A DNA stretch of 64,000 nucleotides from NCBI GenBank assembly GCA_964549105.1, contig CAZJTZ010000014.1, positions 14,070-78,069 on the forward strand, in the 5' to 3' direction. Source of the DNA: Hydrogenedens sp964549105. Its GTDB lineage: Bacteria > Hydrogenedentota > Hydrogenedentia > Hydrogenedentales > Hydrogenedentaceae. Shown one piece after another: positions 44,588 through 54,036 of the stretch. How positions within the stretch are numbered: the first letter of the stretch is position 1; the number at the start of each line of letters is the position of its first letter. The notes beneath the pieces are model-generated. The model was not told the origin of the DNA. It saw nothing but the letters and a program-made list of their open reading frames with translations, and made no database searches. The position numbers were made by a program, and so were the translations under genes.

Positions 44588-46984
44588 TTACTTTGTTATG
44601 TCAATCCCGAGTGCAATGTTCAGCACCTCATTTACATGAGAGACCCAATGAAATTTAATTTTCTTCTGTATAGACATGGGCACTTCTTCAAGGTCATCTT
44701 TATTCTTCTGCGGTAAGACGATTTGTCTAATTCCTGCTCTTGCACCTGCTAATACCTTTTCCTTAATTCCACCCACGGGCAAAACGGTTCCACTTAATGT
44801 AATTTCTCCTGTCATAGCCAGGTCATGTGGGACACATCTTTTTGTTAGTAACGAGGTCAATGCAGTAAGAATAGTGACCCCAGCACTTGGACCATCTTTC
44901 GGAACAGCACCTGATGGAACATGGATATGAATATCGTTGCTTGAGAACATTTCGTTAGAAATATTAAGTCTGGGTGCAATAGAACGCAAATAACTTAATC
45001 CTATTTGTGCTGATTCTTTCATAACATCACCTAATTGTCCTGTAAGTAAAAGGTTGCCTTTCCCGGGCATAGATGTAACCTCAATGAATAAAATATCTCC
45101 ACCTGTGGGTGTCCATGCAAGTCCAATCACCACACCCGGAATTTTGGTCCGAGAAATGAAGTCATTGTAAACTTTTTCAGGGCCCAGATATTCTTTAAGA
45201 TTTTCTTTTGTGATAATGGCTTTTTCATTATTATTCGAGGCAACCTGTTTTGCCACCCTTCGGCATATATTTGCAATTTCGCGTTCCAGATTACGGACTC
45301 CGGACTCTCTTGTATAGTTTGAAATAATTTTTTCCAGAGCATCTTTTCGAATAGAGACATGTTTTCTTTTAAGCCCATGCGATTCAATCTGACGAGGGAT
45401 AAGATACCTTTTTGCAATTTCAACTTTCTCTTCAATGGTGTAACCGGGCAAAGTTAGCACTTCCATACGGTCACGAAGTGCCCAGGGAATAGGTTCCAGG
45501 TCATTTGCCGTAGCAATAAATAACACACGAGACAGGTCAAAAGGAACACCAATGTAATTGTCAACGAAAGAGTGATTTTGTGCTGGGTCTAAAACTTCGA
45601 GTAAGGCAGAAGAAGGGTCTCCTCTAAAATCAGTACCTAATTTATCAATCTCATCCAGCATAAATACTGGATTCTGAGAACTGGCTTTTCGTATTCCCGA
45701 GATAATTTTCCCGGGCATAGCACCAATATAGGTCCTTCTATGCCCTCGAATTTCTGCTTCATCATGAATACCTCCTAAAGCAACTCGAACAAATTTTCTT
45801 CCTAAAGCACGAGCAATAGACTGTCCCAAAGAAGTTTTTCCTACTCCCGGTGGACCTTGAAAACACAAAATAGGACCATGGGTATCAGGTTTCAATTTTC
45901 GAACAGCCAGATACTCTAAAATCCGTTTCTTTACTTTATCTAATCCATAGTGGTCCTTGTTTAAAATCTGCTCTGCTTCATTTAAATCGAGTCTGTCCTC
46001 TGTGAGTATGCCCCAGGGTAATTCCAATACTGTGTCGAGATATGAAATAATTACATGATATTCAGGAGATTGTTCGTTCATATAAGAGAGGCGATTCAAT
46101 TCACGAAGCAATTCCTTTTTTGTTTCTTCTGTCGCTTTCAATGCCTCAATTTTTTGTTTATATTCACTAATTTCCTGTTCCTGCCCTTCTGTATCTCCCA
46201 GTTCTTTCTGAATCGCTTTTAACTGCTGTCGCAAGAAAAATTCTTTCTGACTTTTCTCAATAGTTTTTTGAACATCTTCTCTGATTTTTGTAGAAGCCTG
46301 AGCAAGTTCTACCTGATATTGTAGTCTTTCTGCCAATTTAAGCATACGAGATTTCAAATCGGGCATCTCTAAAATTTCTTGCCGCTCCTCAATTTTCAAT
46401 CGAATGTTGGTAGCAACTATTGCAAGGAGAAAAACAGGGTCTTCAATACTGTTCAGAAAAGATGCGGCTCCTTCTGGAACATTAGGATTATTTTTAACTA
46501 ACTCTTCCATTTGTGTTTTTATTGCAAGTGCAACAGGCTCAATTTCTTTCATATTGATTTCTGGCTCTTCGATTAATAAAACTTTAACAATGGGGTAGGG
46601 TGATTCACGCATAATACCGCCAGAAAAAAATCTTCGTGTTGCCTGAATAAGCACATTTAAACTTCCATCAGGTATATTGTGAACCTGGAGAATTCTTCCG
46701 ATACAACCGATGGAGTAAGTGTTATATTGAGATTTTGTTGTTTGATTTTCTTTTTCAGGTTTTGCTGTTAACAGGGCAACAAGGCGATGCGATTTGGATA
46801 TATCTTCAATTAACATTTTTTCTGCTGAGGTTGTAATATGTATGGGAATCATTGCCATCGGAAATGCTACAATGTCTTCTAATATCAACAAAGGCAAAGT
46901 GTCAGGAATGTCAAAAGTAGTTGGAACAGGAAGAGTTCCATTTGTTAGACTACTTTGTTCATGATTATCATCTTTATTAAGCAT
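44588..46984 (-). CDS. lon: ATP-dependent protease Lon
   Basis: The 798-residue product has an N-terminal substrate domain (LPLLILEDIVAFPMAMIPIH), a coiled region, the AAA+ module with Walker A GPPGVGKTSLGQSIA (about residue 376) and the EIRGHRRTYIGAMPGKI pore region. The protease domain has the catalytic Ser in PKDGPSAGVTILTAL (about 698) and Lys in GGIKEKVLAGARAG (about 741). It degrades damaged and regulatory proteins in the cytosol. It is transcribed divergently from ctpA; no CIRCE element was seen between them. The gap to polX is five bases, so polX-nth may read from here. Confidence 0.95.
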   Translation of the reverse strand: MLNKDDNHEQSSLTNGTLPVPTTFDIPDTLPLLILEDIVAFPMAMIPIHITTSAEKMLIEDISKSHRLVALLTAKPEKENQTTKSQYNTYSIGCIGRILQVHNIPDGSLNVLIQATRRFFSGGIMRESPYPIVKVLLIEEPEINMKEIEPVALAIKTQMEELVKNNPNVPEGAASFLNSIEDPVFLLAIVATNIRLKIEERQEILEMPDLKSRMLKLAERLQYQVELAQASTKIREDVQKTIEKSQKEFFLRQQLKAIQKELGDTEGQEQEISEYKQKIEALKATEETKKELLRELNRLSYMNEQSPEYHVIISYLDTVLELPWGILTEDRLDLNEAEQILNKDHYGLDKVKKRILEYLAVRKLKPDTHGPILCFQGPPGVGKTSLGQSIARALGRKFVRVALGGIHDEAEIRGHRRTYIGAMPGKIISGIRKASSQNPVFMLDEIDKLGTDFRGDPSSALLEVLDPAQNHSFVDNYIGVPFDLSRVLFIATANDLEPIPWALRDRMEVLTLPGYTIEEKVEIAKRYLIPRQIESHGLKRKHVSIRKDALEKIISNYTRESGVRNLEREIANICRRVAKQVASNNNEKAIITKENLKEYLGPEKVYNDFISRTKIPGVVIGLAWTPTGGDILFIEVTSMPGKGNLLLTGQLGDVMKESAQIGLSYLRSIAPRLNISNEMFSSNDIHIHVPSGAVPKDGPSAGVTILTALTSLLTKRCVPHDLAMTGEITLSGTVLPVGGIKEKVLAGARAGIRQIVLPQKNKDDLEEVPMSIQKKIKFHWVSHVNEVLNIALGIDITK

Positions 46985-47142
46985 ACGAAAATCCTCACTC
47001 CTAATTTAAAAGACTTCTAATCACTTAGATTTAAGGATAAAATTATAACATAGGAGAGGAATAAAATTTAAAGGTTTTGGGTAATAAGTATTCTTAAAAG
47101 AAATAGTATTCAGGAATAGTATTCGAAGTTATACCATAAAAT

Positions 47143-47170
47143 TTGATAAACTACATCATATTTTTAGATA
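47143..47170 (+). promoter_or_regulatory. Candidate promoter for ctpA
   Basis: TTGATA (47143-47148) and TAGATA (47165-47170) with a 16-base spacer lie about 30 bases before the ATG at 47201. Confidence 0.35.
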
Positions 47171-47200
47171 TTAAATACTAAAACCAATAGGAATAATAAT

Positions 47201-48817
47201 ATGGCAAATCGAAATAGTAAGTATGAACTTTTATCTATTTTTATTTTTCTGTTAGCAATTATAGCCCTTTTAACCAATGGCTTTGCACCTAAAATATCTG
47301 CTCAAAGCAATAAAACAGACATATATCAGGCAATTGAACCAATTGGACATACTTTACAAACAATACTGGATGAATATGTAAAAGAAGTTGACATTAATAA
47401 AATTGTAGAGGGCGCTTTAGTAGGAATGATGAGCAGTCTTGACCGGCATAGTTCTTATGTAAGTTCATCTGACCTAAAAACACTGCGTGATGATACACAG
47501 GGAGAGTTCGAGGGAATTGGAGTCTCGATAAAAATGGATGATAATCAAAATGTAATTGTTTTTATGCCTATACCTAATTCTCCTGCAATAAATGCCGGGT
47601 TAAAACCCTTTGATGTTATTCGAAAGATTGATGATGTACCTGTGGAGCAACTCTGGAAACCGGGTATGTCAGAACAGGAAAAATTAAGTGCAGCCGCGGA
47701 AAAAATTCGTGGGCCTATTGGCACAAAAGTCAAATTAACCATCGAAAGACCTCATTCGGATAAGGATAGTGAGACTTTTGATGTTATGGTTGAACGAGCA
47801 AAAGTGCCTTTGGAAAGTATAAAAGAAAATAGAATCCTTCCTTCTGGTTATGGCTATTTACGAATTTCTGACTTTAAAGAGAATACTGCAAACGATTTGA
47901 AAAAGGCAGTGAAAGAGATGTTGGATAAAGGTATTAAAGGCCTCATTTTAGATTTAAGATGGAATCCCGGTGGATTATTAACGGCATCACAGCAAGTCTG
48001 TGAACTTTTCCTTCCCAAAGATTCACTGGTAACATATACTCGAAGTAGAGGGCAATTGACCCAGGAAAATGGTAAAGATTTAGAGTTAAAAACCAAGAAT
48101 AAACCTATCTTGCCTTTAAATATGCCAATGATACTTCTTGTAAATGACCAGACGGCAAGTTCTTCTGAAATTGTAACAGGTGCATTACAATATCACCAGA
48201 GAGCACTTATTGTTGGAGAGAAAACTTATGGAAAGGGAAGTGTCCAAACGATTATCCCATTGCCTCCAAAGAATGAAACAGCACTAAGATTAACAACTGC
48301 TCTTTACTATACACCCGCAGGCGTAACGATAGACCACCAGGGTATATTGCCAGATATTGAAGTTGTTACGACAGACGAAGAAGAACGGTTGTTAGCTTTA
48401 CAGATGTATAAATCTTATGAAAAAGACCCATCGAAAATAAATGAACAGAATCATGGAACTGTTACCGGGAATGAGATGATTCGGGTTCCTCAGGAGAAAA
48501 TTCAGGAACAAGAACAATTACTACATGAAATTGGTAAAACGGCAGGAGAGGATGCAGTTAAACTAATGAAAGAATTTTTCCGCAGGAAGAACGCATCTGA
48601 AGAAACGATTGAAGACATACAACTTCAAAAAGCAGTAGAAGTATTTCAGGAAGAACCTGTATGGGAAAATCTGATAAAGAAATATCACAAGGATGTAAAA
48701 GAAACACAAAAAGAAGCAAAGGAAAATGAAACAGGGGAAGAGGAAGATGCAATTAAGAGAAGATTGCTCGAAATAGAATTGCAGAACAATACGCCACCGA
48801 TTCCCTCTTTACCATAA
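47201..48817 (+). CDS. ctpA: C-terminal processing peptidase (S41 family, CtpA/Prc)
   Basis: The 538-residue product has an N-terminal membrane or signal segment (LLSIFIFLLAIIALLTN), a helical bundle with SLDRHSSYVSSSDLKTLR, a PDZ domain (residues 100-190; EFEGIGVSIKMDDNQN) and the S41 core. The catalytic Ser lies in TASSSEIVTGAL (about 319) and Lys in GEKTYGKGSVQT (about 344). It cleaves C-termini of periplasmic proteins. The C-terminal 130 residues are charged and helical, longer than in the shortest CtpA proteins. It heads the long rightward block. Confidence 0.92.
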   Translation: MANRNSKYELLSIFIFLLAIIALLTNGFAPKISAQSNKTDIYQAIEPIGHTLQTILDEYVKEVDINKIVEGALVGMMSSLDRHSSYVSSSDLKTLRDDTQGEFEGIGVSIKMDDNQNVIVFMPIPNSPAINAGLKPFDVIRKIDDVPVEQLWKPGMSEQEKLSAAAEKIRGPIGTKVKLTIERPHSDKDSETFDVMVERAKVPLESIKENRILPSGYGYLRISDFKENTANDLKKAVKEMLDKGIKGLILDLRWNPGGLLTASQQVCELFLPKDSLVTYTRSRGQLTQENGKDLELKTKNKPILPLNMPMILLVNDQTASSSEIVTGALQYHQRALIVGEKTYGKGSVQTIIPLPPKNETALRLTTALYYTPAGVTIDHQGILPDIEVVTTDEEERLLALQMYKSYEKDPSKINEQNHGTVTGNEMIRVPQEKIQEQEQLLHEIGKTAGEDAVKLMKEFFRRKNASEETIEDIQLQKAVEVFQEEPVWENLIKKYHKDVKETQKEAKENETGEEEDAIKRRLLEIELQNNTPPIPSLP

Positions 48818-48932
48818 CTTTATCTTATTCAATTTGTGTCATATTTTTTAAAACTTATTAGTAAGTATTGAAATGTCCCAAAAGTTTGTTTATTATCCCT
48901 TTGACTTACAAAGGTTGAGGAAAATAACGAAT

Positions 48933-49649
48933 ATGCAGAGGTCTTATAATCGAGCCAATAACGAACTTCGCCCTATTACAATTGAGAAAAATTATACAAA
49001 GTATGCACATGGCTCCGTTTTAGTTTCCTTTGGAGATACAAAAGTAATATGTACTGCATTTGTGGAGAATAGGCTGCCTTCCTGGCTAAGAGATTCAGGA
49101 CAAGGATGGATTACTGCTGAATATGGTATGCTTCCAGGAGCAACTTCTCAAAGAGGGGATAGGGAATCCATTCGGAAAGGAAGGTCTCAGGAAATCAGTC
49201 GGTTGATTGGTAGAAGTTTGAGAGCCGTTTTTGACCTTAGTCAAATGGGTGAATGTCAGGTAACAGTGGATTGTGATGTAATCCAGGCAGATGGTGGAAC
49301 AAGAACAGCATCCATAACAGGTAGTTTTGTTGCTGTTTATGAAGCATTAAAATCCTCAGTAGATAAAGGCTTTTTGAAAAAAATCCCAGTAATAGATTTA
49401 TGTGCTGCTGTTAGTGTCGGTTGGGTTAATAATGAATACTTGTTGGATTTGGACTACAATGAAGATACCCAGGCAGTAGTGGATATGAATGTAGTAATGA
49501 ATTCTAAAAAAGAATTAATTGAAATTCAAGGTTGTGGTGAACATGGGGTATTTACCCGCGAACAATTGAACCAGTTTATTGACCTTGCTGAATATGGCAT
49601 TCAGCAAATTATTGAAATACAAAAAAAGGTAATGGATTGGAATGAATAA
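48933..49649 (+). CDS. rph: Ribonuclease PH
   Basis: The 238-residue product trims the 3' ends of tRNA with phosphate. Features are NRANNELRPITIEKNYTKYA, GSVLVSFGDTKVICTAFVE, the phosphate-binding GDRESIRKGRSQEISRLIGR, and DCDVIQADGGTRTASITG. The in-frame ATG at 48933 gives the classical length (238) and the classical MxR...ELRP start, with GAGG upstream; an earlier ATG at 48873 would add 20 residues without a ribosome site. It overlaps rdgB by eight bases. Confidence 0.95.
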   Translation: MQRSYNRANNELRPITIEKNYTKYAHGSVLVSFGDTKVICTAFVENRLPSWLRDSGQGWITAEYGMLPGATSQRGDRESIRKGRSQEISRLIGRSLRAVFDLSQMGECQVTVDCDVIQADGGTRTASITGSFVAVYEALKSSVDKGFLKKIPVIDLCAAVSVGWVNNEYLLDLDYNEDTQAVVDMNVVMNSKKELIEIQGCGEHGVFTREQLNQFIDLAEYGIQQIIEIQKKVMDWNE

Positions 49650-50265
49650 TAAAAAAATCCTTGTTCTCGCAACAGGCAACCAAAACAAATATCATGAAAT
49701 TAAAGAGATTATGGATATACCTGATTGGGAGATAAAATTCTTAAAAGATTTTCCAAACACTATTATTCCCGAAGAAACAGGTTCAACTTACGAAGAAAAT
49801 GCACATATAAAAGCTAAAACTTGCGCGGACAAACTCCAATTACCATCGCTGGCAGATGATTCCGGATTAGAGGTAAATGCTCTTGACAGAAGACCCGGAG
49901 TCTATTCTTCAAGATATGGAGGTGTAGAAGGAGATTCAGAAAAAAATATTCAAAAATTATTACAAGAGATGGAAGGAATTCCCTGGCACGAAAGAACTGC
50001 ACGGTTCGTTTGTTGCGCTATGTTTGTCCTGCCTGATGGCTTTTGCCATTGTGAATGGGGAGAAATCAAAGGACATATCTCAATCCAACCGTACGGAGAA
50101 CAGGGCTTTGGCTACGACCCTGTTTTTGTCCCATTAGGTTATGAAAACACCTTTGCTGAGTTTTCAGCAAAAGAAAAAAATAAAATCAGTCATCGTGCAT
50201 TGGCATTTCAAAAAATGGCAAAGTTCTTGAGGCGTTTCGACTATGAAAATAGTTTTTCCCAATGA
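49642..50265 (+). CDS. rdgB: XTP/dITP diphosphatase (RdgB/HAM1)
   Basis: The 207-residue enzyme hydrolyses non-canonical purine triphosphates to monophosphates, protecting DNA and RNA. ILVLATGNQNKYHEIKEI, LADDSGLEVNALDRRPGVYS, YGEQGFGYDPVFVP and SHRALAFQKM are the family signatures. rph-rdgB adjacency is widespread. Its 3' end overlaps the next gene by 23 bases. Confidence 0.95.
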   Translation: MNNKKILVLATGNQNKYHEIKEIMDIPDWEIKFLKDFPNTIIPEETGSTYEENAHIKAKTCADKLQLPSLADDSGLEVNALDRRPGVYSSRYGGVEGDSEKNIQKLLQEMEGIPWHERTARFVCCAMFVLPDGFCHCEWGEIKGHISIQPYGEQGFGYDPVFVPLGYENTFAEFSAKEKNKISHRALAFQKMAKFLRRFDYENSFSQ

Positions 50266-50848
50266 AGAAGGGATACAGCAATCTGTCAAAGCATTGGAAA
50301 ACAACGAAGTTGTTGCCTATCCGACCGAAACAGTCTATGGACTTGCTGTAAATCCTTTTTCTGAATCCGCTATAGAAAAACTATTCAAAATCAAAGGGCG
50401 ACCTGAGGACAAACCAGTGCTTTTGATAATAGGGGAATTAAAACAATTAGATGAACTTGTCGTTTCTATTTCCGATAATGCCCAAATATGTATAAATGAG
50501 TTTTGGCCTGGACCCCTTTCCTTATTACTTCCATGCAATTCAAAAATATCCCAAAAACTCACTGGAAAAGAAGGGAAAATTTGTGTTCGTTGGACCTCCC
50601 ATCCTATAGCCCAAAAATTGTCATTGAAATTTGGACATGCTATTACCTCCACCTCAGCCAATCGAACGAGTGAACCACCTGCAACATCTGTTTCGGAACT
50701 TTCAATAGAGGGCATTTCCATAGCCATAGAAAGTAAATTACCAACAAGGTCAGAAGTATCTACAATATTTGACCCTGATACACGAGAGATAATTCGTGAA
50801 GGAATTATAAAAAGAAAAAAATTGGAAGAAATCTTAGAAAAAAATTAA
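50243..50848 (+). CDS. tsaC: Threonylcarbamoyl-AMP synthase (TsaC/Sua5/YrdC family)
   Basis: The 201-residue protein has the YrdC fold motifs VVAYPTETVYGLAVNPF, FKIKGRPEDKPVLLII, FWPGPLSLLLP and ITSTSANRTSEPPAT. It makes threonylcarbamoyl-AMP from threonine, bicarbonate and ATP for the t6A37 tRNA modification. It lacks the extra Sua5 C-terminal domain. The 23-base overlap with rdgB suggests coupled translation. Confidence 0.9.
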   Translation: MKIVFPNEEGIQQSVKALENNEVVAYPTETVYGLAVNPFSESAIEKLFKIKGRPEDKPVLLIIGELKQLDELVVSISDNAQICINEFWPGPLSLLLPCNSKISQKLTGKEGKICVRWTSHPIAQKLSLKFGHAITSTSANRTSEPPATSVSELSIEGISIAIESKLPTRSEVSTIFDPDTREIIREGIIKRKKLEEILEKN

Positions 50849-50864
50849 GTTAGAAAGGGAAAAA

Positions 50865-51329
50865 ATGAAGATTGGAATCGGTTGTGACCATGCAGGATAT
50901 GAAGGACCTCCGCCTTTATATAAACCCACTATTGTTGAATATCTTAATAACAAAGGAATGAAAGTTGTTGACTATGGAACTTTTAGTGCAGATTCTGTTG
51001 ATTATCCCGATTTTGCTAAAGCCTTATGTGAAGGAATGCTGAAAGGCGAGATAGAAAGAGGCATACTTATCTGCGGAACAGGCCTCGGTGTTTCCATGAG
51101 TGCGAATCGTTTTCGTGGAATTAGAGCCACAGTTTGTACTACACCCTTAATGGCTGAATTGGCACGCACTCATAATAACTCTAATGTCCTATGTTTAGGA
51201 AGAAGAATATTAAGTATTGGAGAATGCTTAGAACTTATTGATATATGGTTAAATACACCCTTCTCTGGTGAAGAAAGACATCAGCGAAGGCTTGATAAAT
51301 TAGATAAATTAGGAGATTTCACATGTTAA
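50865..51329 (+). CDS. rpiB: Ribose-5-phosphate isomerase B
   Basis: The 154-residue product shows GIGCDHAGYEGPPPLYKPTI, DYPDFAKALCEG, the catalytic Cys region GILICGTGLGVSMSANRFRG and HNNSNVLCLGRR, all typical of the RpiB/LacAB family. It interconverts ribose 5-phosphate and ribulose 5-phosphate. AAAGGG is the ribosome site. It overlaps hslU by seven bases. Confidence 0.93.
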   Translation: MKIGIGCDHAGYEGPPPLYKPTIVEYLNNKGMKVVDYGTFSADSVDYPDFAKALCEGMLKGEIERGILICGTGLGVSMSANRFRGIRATVCTTPLMAELARTHNNSNVLCLGRRILSIGECLELIDIWLNTPFSGEERHQRRLDKLDKLGDFTC

Positions 51330-52717
51330 GAGAAGAAGAATTTATACCCAAAAAGATAGTTGAAGAATTAGATAAATACATTGTTGGCCAGGATGAAGCA
51401 AAAAAGAAAGTTGCAATAGCCCTTAGAAATCGTTGGCGAAGGCAAAGAATAGGTTCTGAACTAAAAGATGACATTATCCCTAAAAATATAATTATGATAG
51501 GACCTACCGGAGTCGGAAAAACGGAAATAGCGCGTCGTTTGGCTCGTCTTGTAAATGCACCTTTTATTAAAGTAGAAGCCTCCCGATTTACAGAGGTTGG
51601 TTATGTGGGTAGAGATTGTGAATCTATGATAAGAGAATTAGTTGATGTTTCAGTTAATATGGTAAAAGAAGAAATAAAATCACAGAAAAGAGAAGAAGCT
51701 CAGAAAATTGCAGAAGAAAGATTACTCGAACTCCTTTTACCCAAACAACCAAGAACAAATAAAGAATATAGACCCTTCGACCCTTCACAAGAAGATGAAA
51801 AACCTGTTGAAACAACACAAGAATATACATTTCACAAGGCTAAAGAAATATTGAAAGAACGGTTAAGAGAAGGGTTACTTGAAGATAAGGAAATAGAGAT
51901 AGAGGTGAAAGACTCAAAAGGAATGCCCTTAATGCAAGTTTTTTCTGGGTCTAGTATGGAAGAGATGGAAATTACACTACAAGAAATGTTTGGAAAAATT
52001 ATGCCCCAATCTCCAAAAAAACGAAAGGTAAAAATAAGTGAAGCAAGAAAACTTTTAGAGGCAGAGATATTACAGGACTTAATTGATTTAGAACAAGTAA
52101 CTGTTGAGGCTATCAACCGGGTTCAAAATTTGGGTATTATCTTTCTAGATGAAATAGATAAAATTGCTTCCCATGGCTCACCTACCAACGGTCCCGATGT
52201 ATCAAGGGAAGGGGTGCAGAGAGATATACTGCCTATTGTAGAGGGTAGCACTGTGATAACAAAATACGGTCCTGTCCAGACAGACCACATCCTGTTTATT
52301 GCTGCGGGTGCTTTTCACATGACAAAAGTTTCTGACCTAATCCCCGAACTTCAAGGAAGATTTCCTATTCGCGTAGAACTAAAAAGCCTGAATAAAGAAG
52401 ACTTCAAAAGAATTTTAACAGAACCAAAAAATTCTTTAATTCGACAATATACCGAATTAGTGGGAACAGAACAAATAGAAATTAAGTTTTCAGATGATGC
52501 AGTTGAATCTATGGCAGAATTTTGTGAAAAGATTAATCAAGATACAGAAGACATCGGTGCCCGAAGATTATATACAATTATGGAGGTTGTCCTTGAAGAT
52601 ATAATGTTCGATGTTCAGCATTATCAAAATCAAGAAATACAAATTAATAAAAATGTGGTAGAAAATAAATTGCAAACTATATTAGAGAACAGAGATTTAA
52701 CTAAATATATCTTATAG
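51323..52717 (+). CDS. hslU: HslU, ATPase subunit of the HslUV protease
   Basis: The 464-residue AAA+ unfoldase has IVGQDEAKKKVAIALRNRWR, Walker A GPTGVGKTEIARRLARL, the pore motif EVGYVGRDCESMI (GYVG), an I-domain of about residues 110-240, Walker B IIFLDEIDKIA and the C-terminal ADIGARRL-like region DIGARRLYTIMEVVLEDI. The end, TKYIL, resembles the C-terminal tail that docks into HslV. No hslV gene is beside it: rpiB precedes it with a seven-base overlap and yfiH follows. It ends in TAG. Confidence 0.93.
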   Translation: MLREEEFIPKKIVEELDKYIVGQDEAKKKVAIALRNRWRRQRIGSELKDDIIPKNIIMIGPTGVGKTEIARRLARLVNAPFIKVEASRFTEVGYVGRDCESMIRELVDVSVNMVKEEIKSQKREEAQKIAEERLLELLLPKQPRTNKEYRPFDPSQEDEKPVETTQEYTFHKAKEILKERLREGLLEDKEIEIEVKDSKGMPLMQVFSGSSMEEMEITLQEMFGKIMPQSPKKRKVKISEARKLLEAEILQDLIDLEQVTVEAINRVQNLGIIFLDEIDKIASHGSPTNGPDVSREGVQRDILPIVEGSTVITKYGPVQTDHILFIAAGAFHMTKVSDLIPELQGRFPIRVELKSLNKEDFKRILTEPKNSLIRQYTELVGTEQIEIKFSDDAVESMAEFCEKINQDTEDIGARRLYTIMEVVLEDIMFDVQHYQNQEIQINKNVVENKLQTILENRDLTKYIL

Positions 52718-52755
52718 TAAACTTATAAATTTTAAGAAGAGGGTGTTAAGGAAGG

Positions 52756-53436
52756 TTGCTTCATTTTGAACAGATAGAAAGATTAGGATTAATATATGCC
52801 GGTATTATAAGAAAGGAGGACTGGAGTAAGAGTCTATTAACCAATAACTCAACAGAATCAATAAAATATGTTCTCAATTCAAATAACATTTATCCAGAAA
52901 TAATATATAAGGTTAACCAGAAACATTCCGATGATATCTGCATTGTCGAAGATAAGTATCAAGGGACAGCAATTGCCGATGGAATCATTACTCAAATCCC
53001 GGGAATTGCTTTATGTATTTCGGTAGCAGACTGTGTTCCTATTTTCCTTTTTGACCCAAACAAAACCACATTAGGAATCATTCATGCGGGAAGAGAAGGA
53101 ACGAGAAAACATATTATAGTTAAAGCAGTAAACATATTTATCAACAAATTTAACTCAAATCTTGATGATATTATCTCAATAATAGGTCCATCAATCGGTC
53201 CCTGTTGTTATCATCTACCGGACGAACTATTATATCTTTGCTCCAGAGACGGTTTAGTAATAACCGATAAAAACACTGTAGATTTATGGCAATCAAACAA
53301 AAAACAATTATTAGACAGTGGAGTAAAAGAGAGTAAAATATTCATTTCGGAAGAGTGTACTCATTGTTCAAATCATTATTACTCCTATCGTAAAGGGGAT
53401 AAACAATTAAGGAATTATGCAGTCGGAATAATTTAA
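52756..53436 (+). CDS. yfiH: YfiH/LACC1-family multicopper-like purine nucleoside enzyme
   Basis: The 226-residue product has the family pattern NQKHSDDICIVED (His), IADGIITQIPGIALCISVAD with ADCVPIFLFD (Cys), GIIHAGREGTRKH (His; most members read GWRG) and IGPSIGPCCYHLPDE. Members once called polyphenol oxidase catalyse purine nucleoside cleavage. The start is proposed at TTG 52756, with AAGGA close upstream; no ATG is available near the N-terminus. It follows hslU by 38 bases. Confidence 0.85.
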   Translation: MLHFEQIERLGLIYAGIIRKEDWSKSLLTNNSTESIKYVLNSNNIYPEIIYKVNQKHSDDICIVEDKYQGTAIADGIITQIPGIALCISVADCVPIFLFDPNKTTLGIIHAGREGTRKHIIVKAVNIFINKFNSNLDDIISIIGPSIGPCCYHLPDELLYLCSRDGLVITDKNTVDLWQSNKKQLLDSGVKESKIFISEECTHCSNHYYSYRKGDKQLRNYAVGII

Positions 53437-53442
53437 ATTTAT

Positions 53443-53471
53443 TGAAAGAATAAGTCCTCTTGTGTTAAACT
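53443..53471 (+). promoter_or_regulatory. Candidate promoter upstream of rimP
   Basis: TTGAAA (53443-53448) and TAAACT (53466-53471) are separated by 17 bases. A transcript from here would run through the hairpin at 53494-53515 before reaching rimP. Confidence 0.4.
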
Positions 53472-53493
53472 AATTACCTATTAGAATAATAAT

Positions 53494-53520
53494 AGAGTGG
53501 GTGCAAACCCACTCTTTCTT
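53494..53520 (+). terminator. Intrinsic terminator-like hairpin between yfiH and rimP
   Basis: AGAGTGGGT (53494-53502), loop GCAA, and ACCCACTCT (53507-53515) form a perfect 9-bp GC-containing stem followed by TTCTT. Flanking AATAAT/TTATTAT can lengthen the stem. It may end the hslU-yfiH transcript, or act as a leader attenuator for the rimP operon if the promoter lies upstream of it. Confidence 0.75.
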
Positions 53521-53550
53521 ATTATAAACACATAAAATTGGGAACAATAG

Positions 53551-54009
53551 GTGTTTGCAAAAGAAAGAATAAATAAGTTGTGGATGCTATTAGAACCCTA
53601 TGTAATGGAGCAAGGTTTTGAACTTATTGAATTAGAGTTCGGAACTTATGGACGTTCTCCCGTTTTGCGTGTTTTTATTGAAAGTCCTTCGCACCCTGTA
53701 ACTTTAGATGATTGTGCTGCTGTTTCGAGTGTATTAAGCAATGTGCTGGATACCGTTGAAATGAAAGAAGAAACATACATGCTTGAAGTGTCCTCTCCGG
53801 GTTTTGACCGTCCCATTCGGAAAGAAAAGGACTTTATTCGTTTCTCAGGAGAGCCTGTTCGAATTCAAACAGATATGCCTGTTAATGGCAAAAAAAATTT
53901 TAAAGGAGTATTACAGGGCATTGAAAACGAGATGATACTTGTAAATGTTAATGGCGAAATATTTCGGATTCACCTACAGAATCTTAAACATGTGAATCTC
54001 ATTCGGTGA
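53551..54009 (+). CDS. rimP: Ribosome maturation factor RimP
   Basis: The 152-residue product starts at GTG 53551. It shows LEPYVMEQGFELIELEFGTY, VFIESPSHPVTLDDCAAVS, EETYMLEVSSPGFDRPIRKE and a C-terminal SH3-like part, as in RimP, which helps mature the 30S subunit. It opens the rimP-nusA-infB operon, with nusA 27 bases later. The ribosome site is weak. Confidence 0.93.
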   Translation: MFAKERINKLWMLLEPYVMEQGFELIELEFGTYGRSPVLRVFIESPSHPVTLDDCAAVSSVLSNVLDTVEMKEETYMLEVSSPGFDRPIRKEKDFIRFSGEPVRIQTDMPVNGKKNFKGVLQGIENEMILVNVNGEIFRIHLQNLKHVNLIR

Positions 54010-54036
54010 AGAAGAAAAAGAAAAGGAGAAAGACTT

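Noticed and set aside
46985..47200. CIRCE or other heat-shock operator before lon
   Set aside because: No TTAGCACTC inverted repeat is present; only AT-rich sequence and weak promoter matches were seen.
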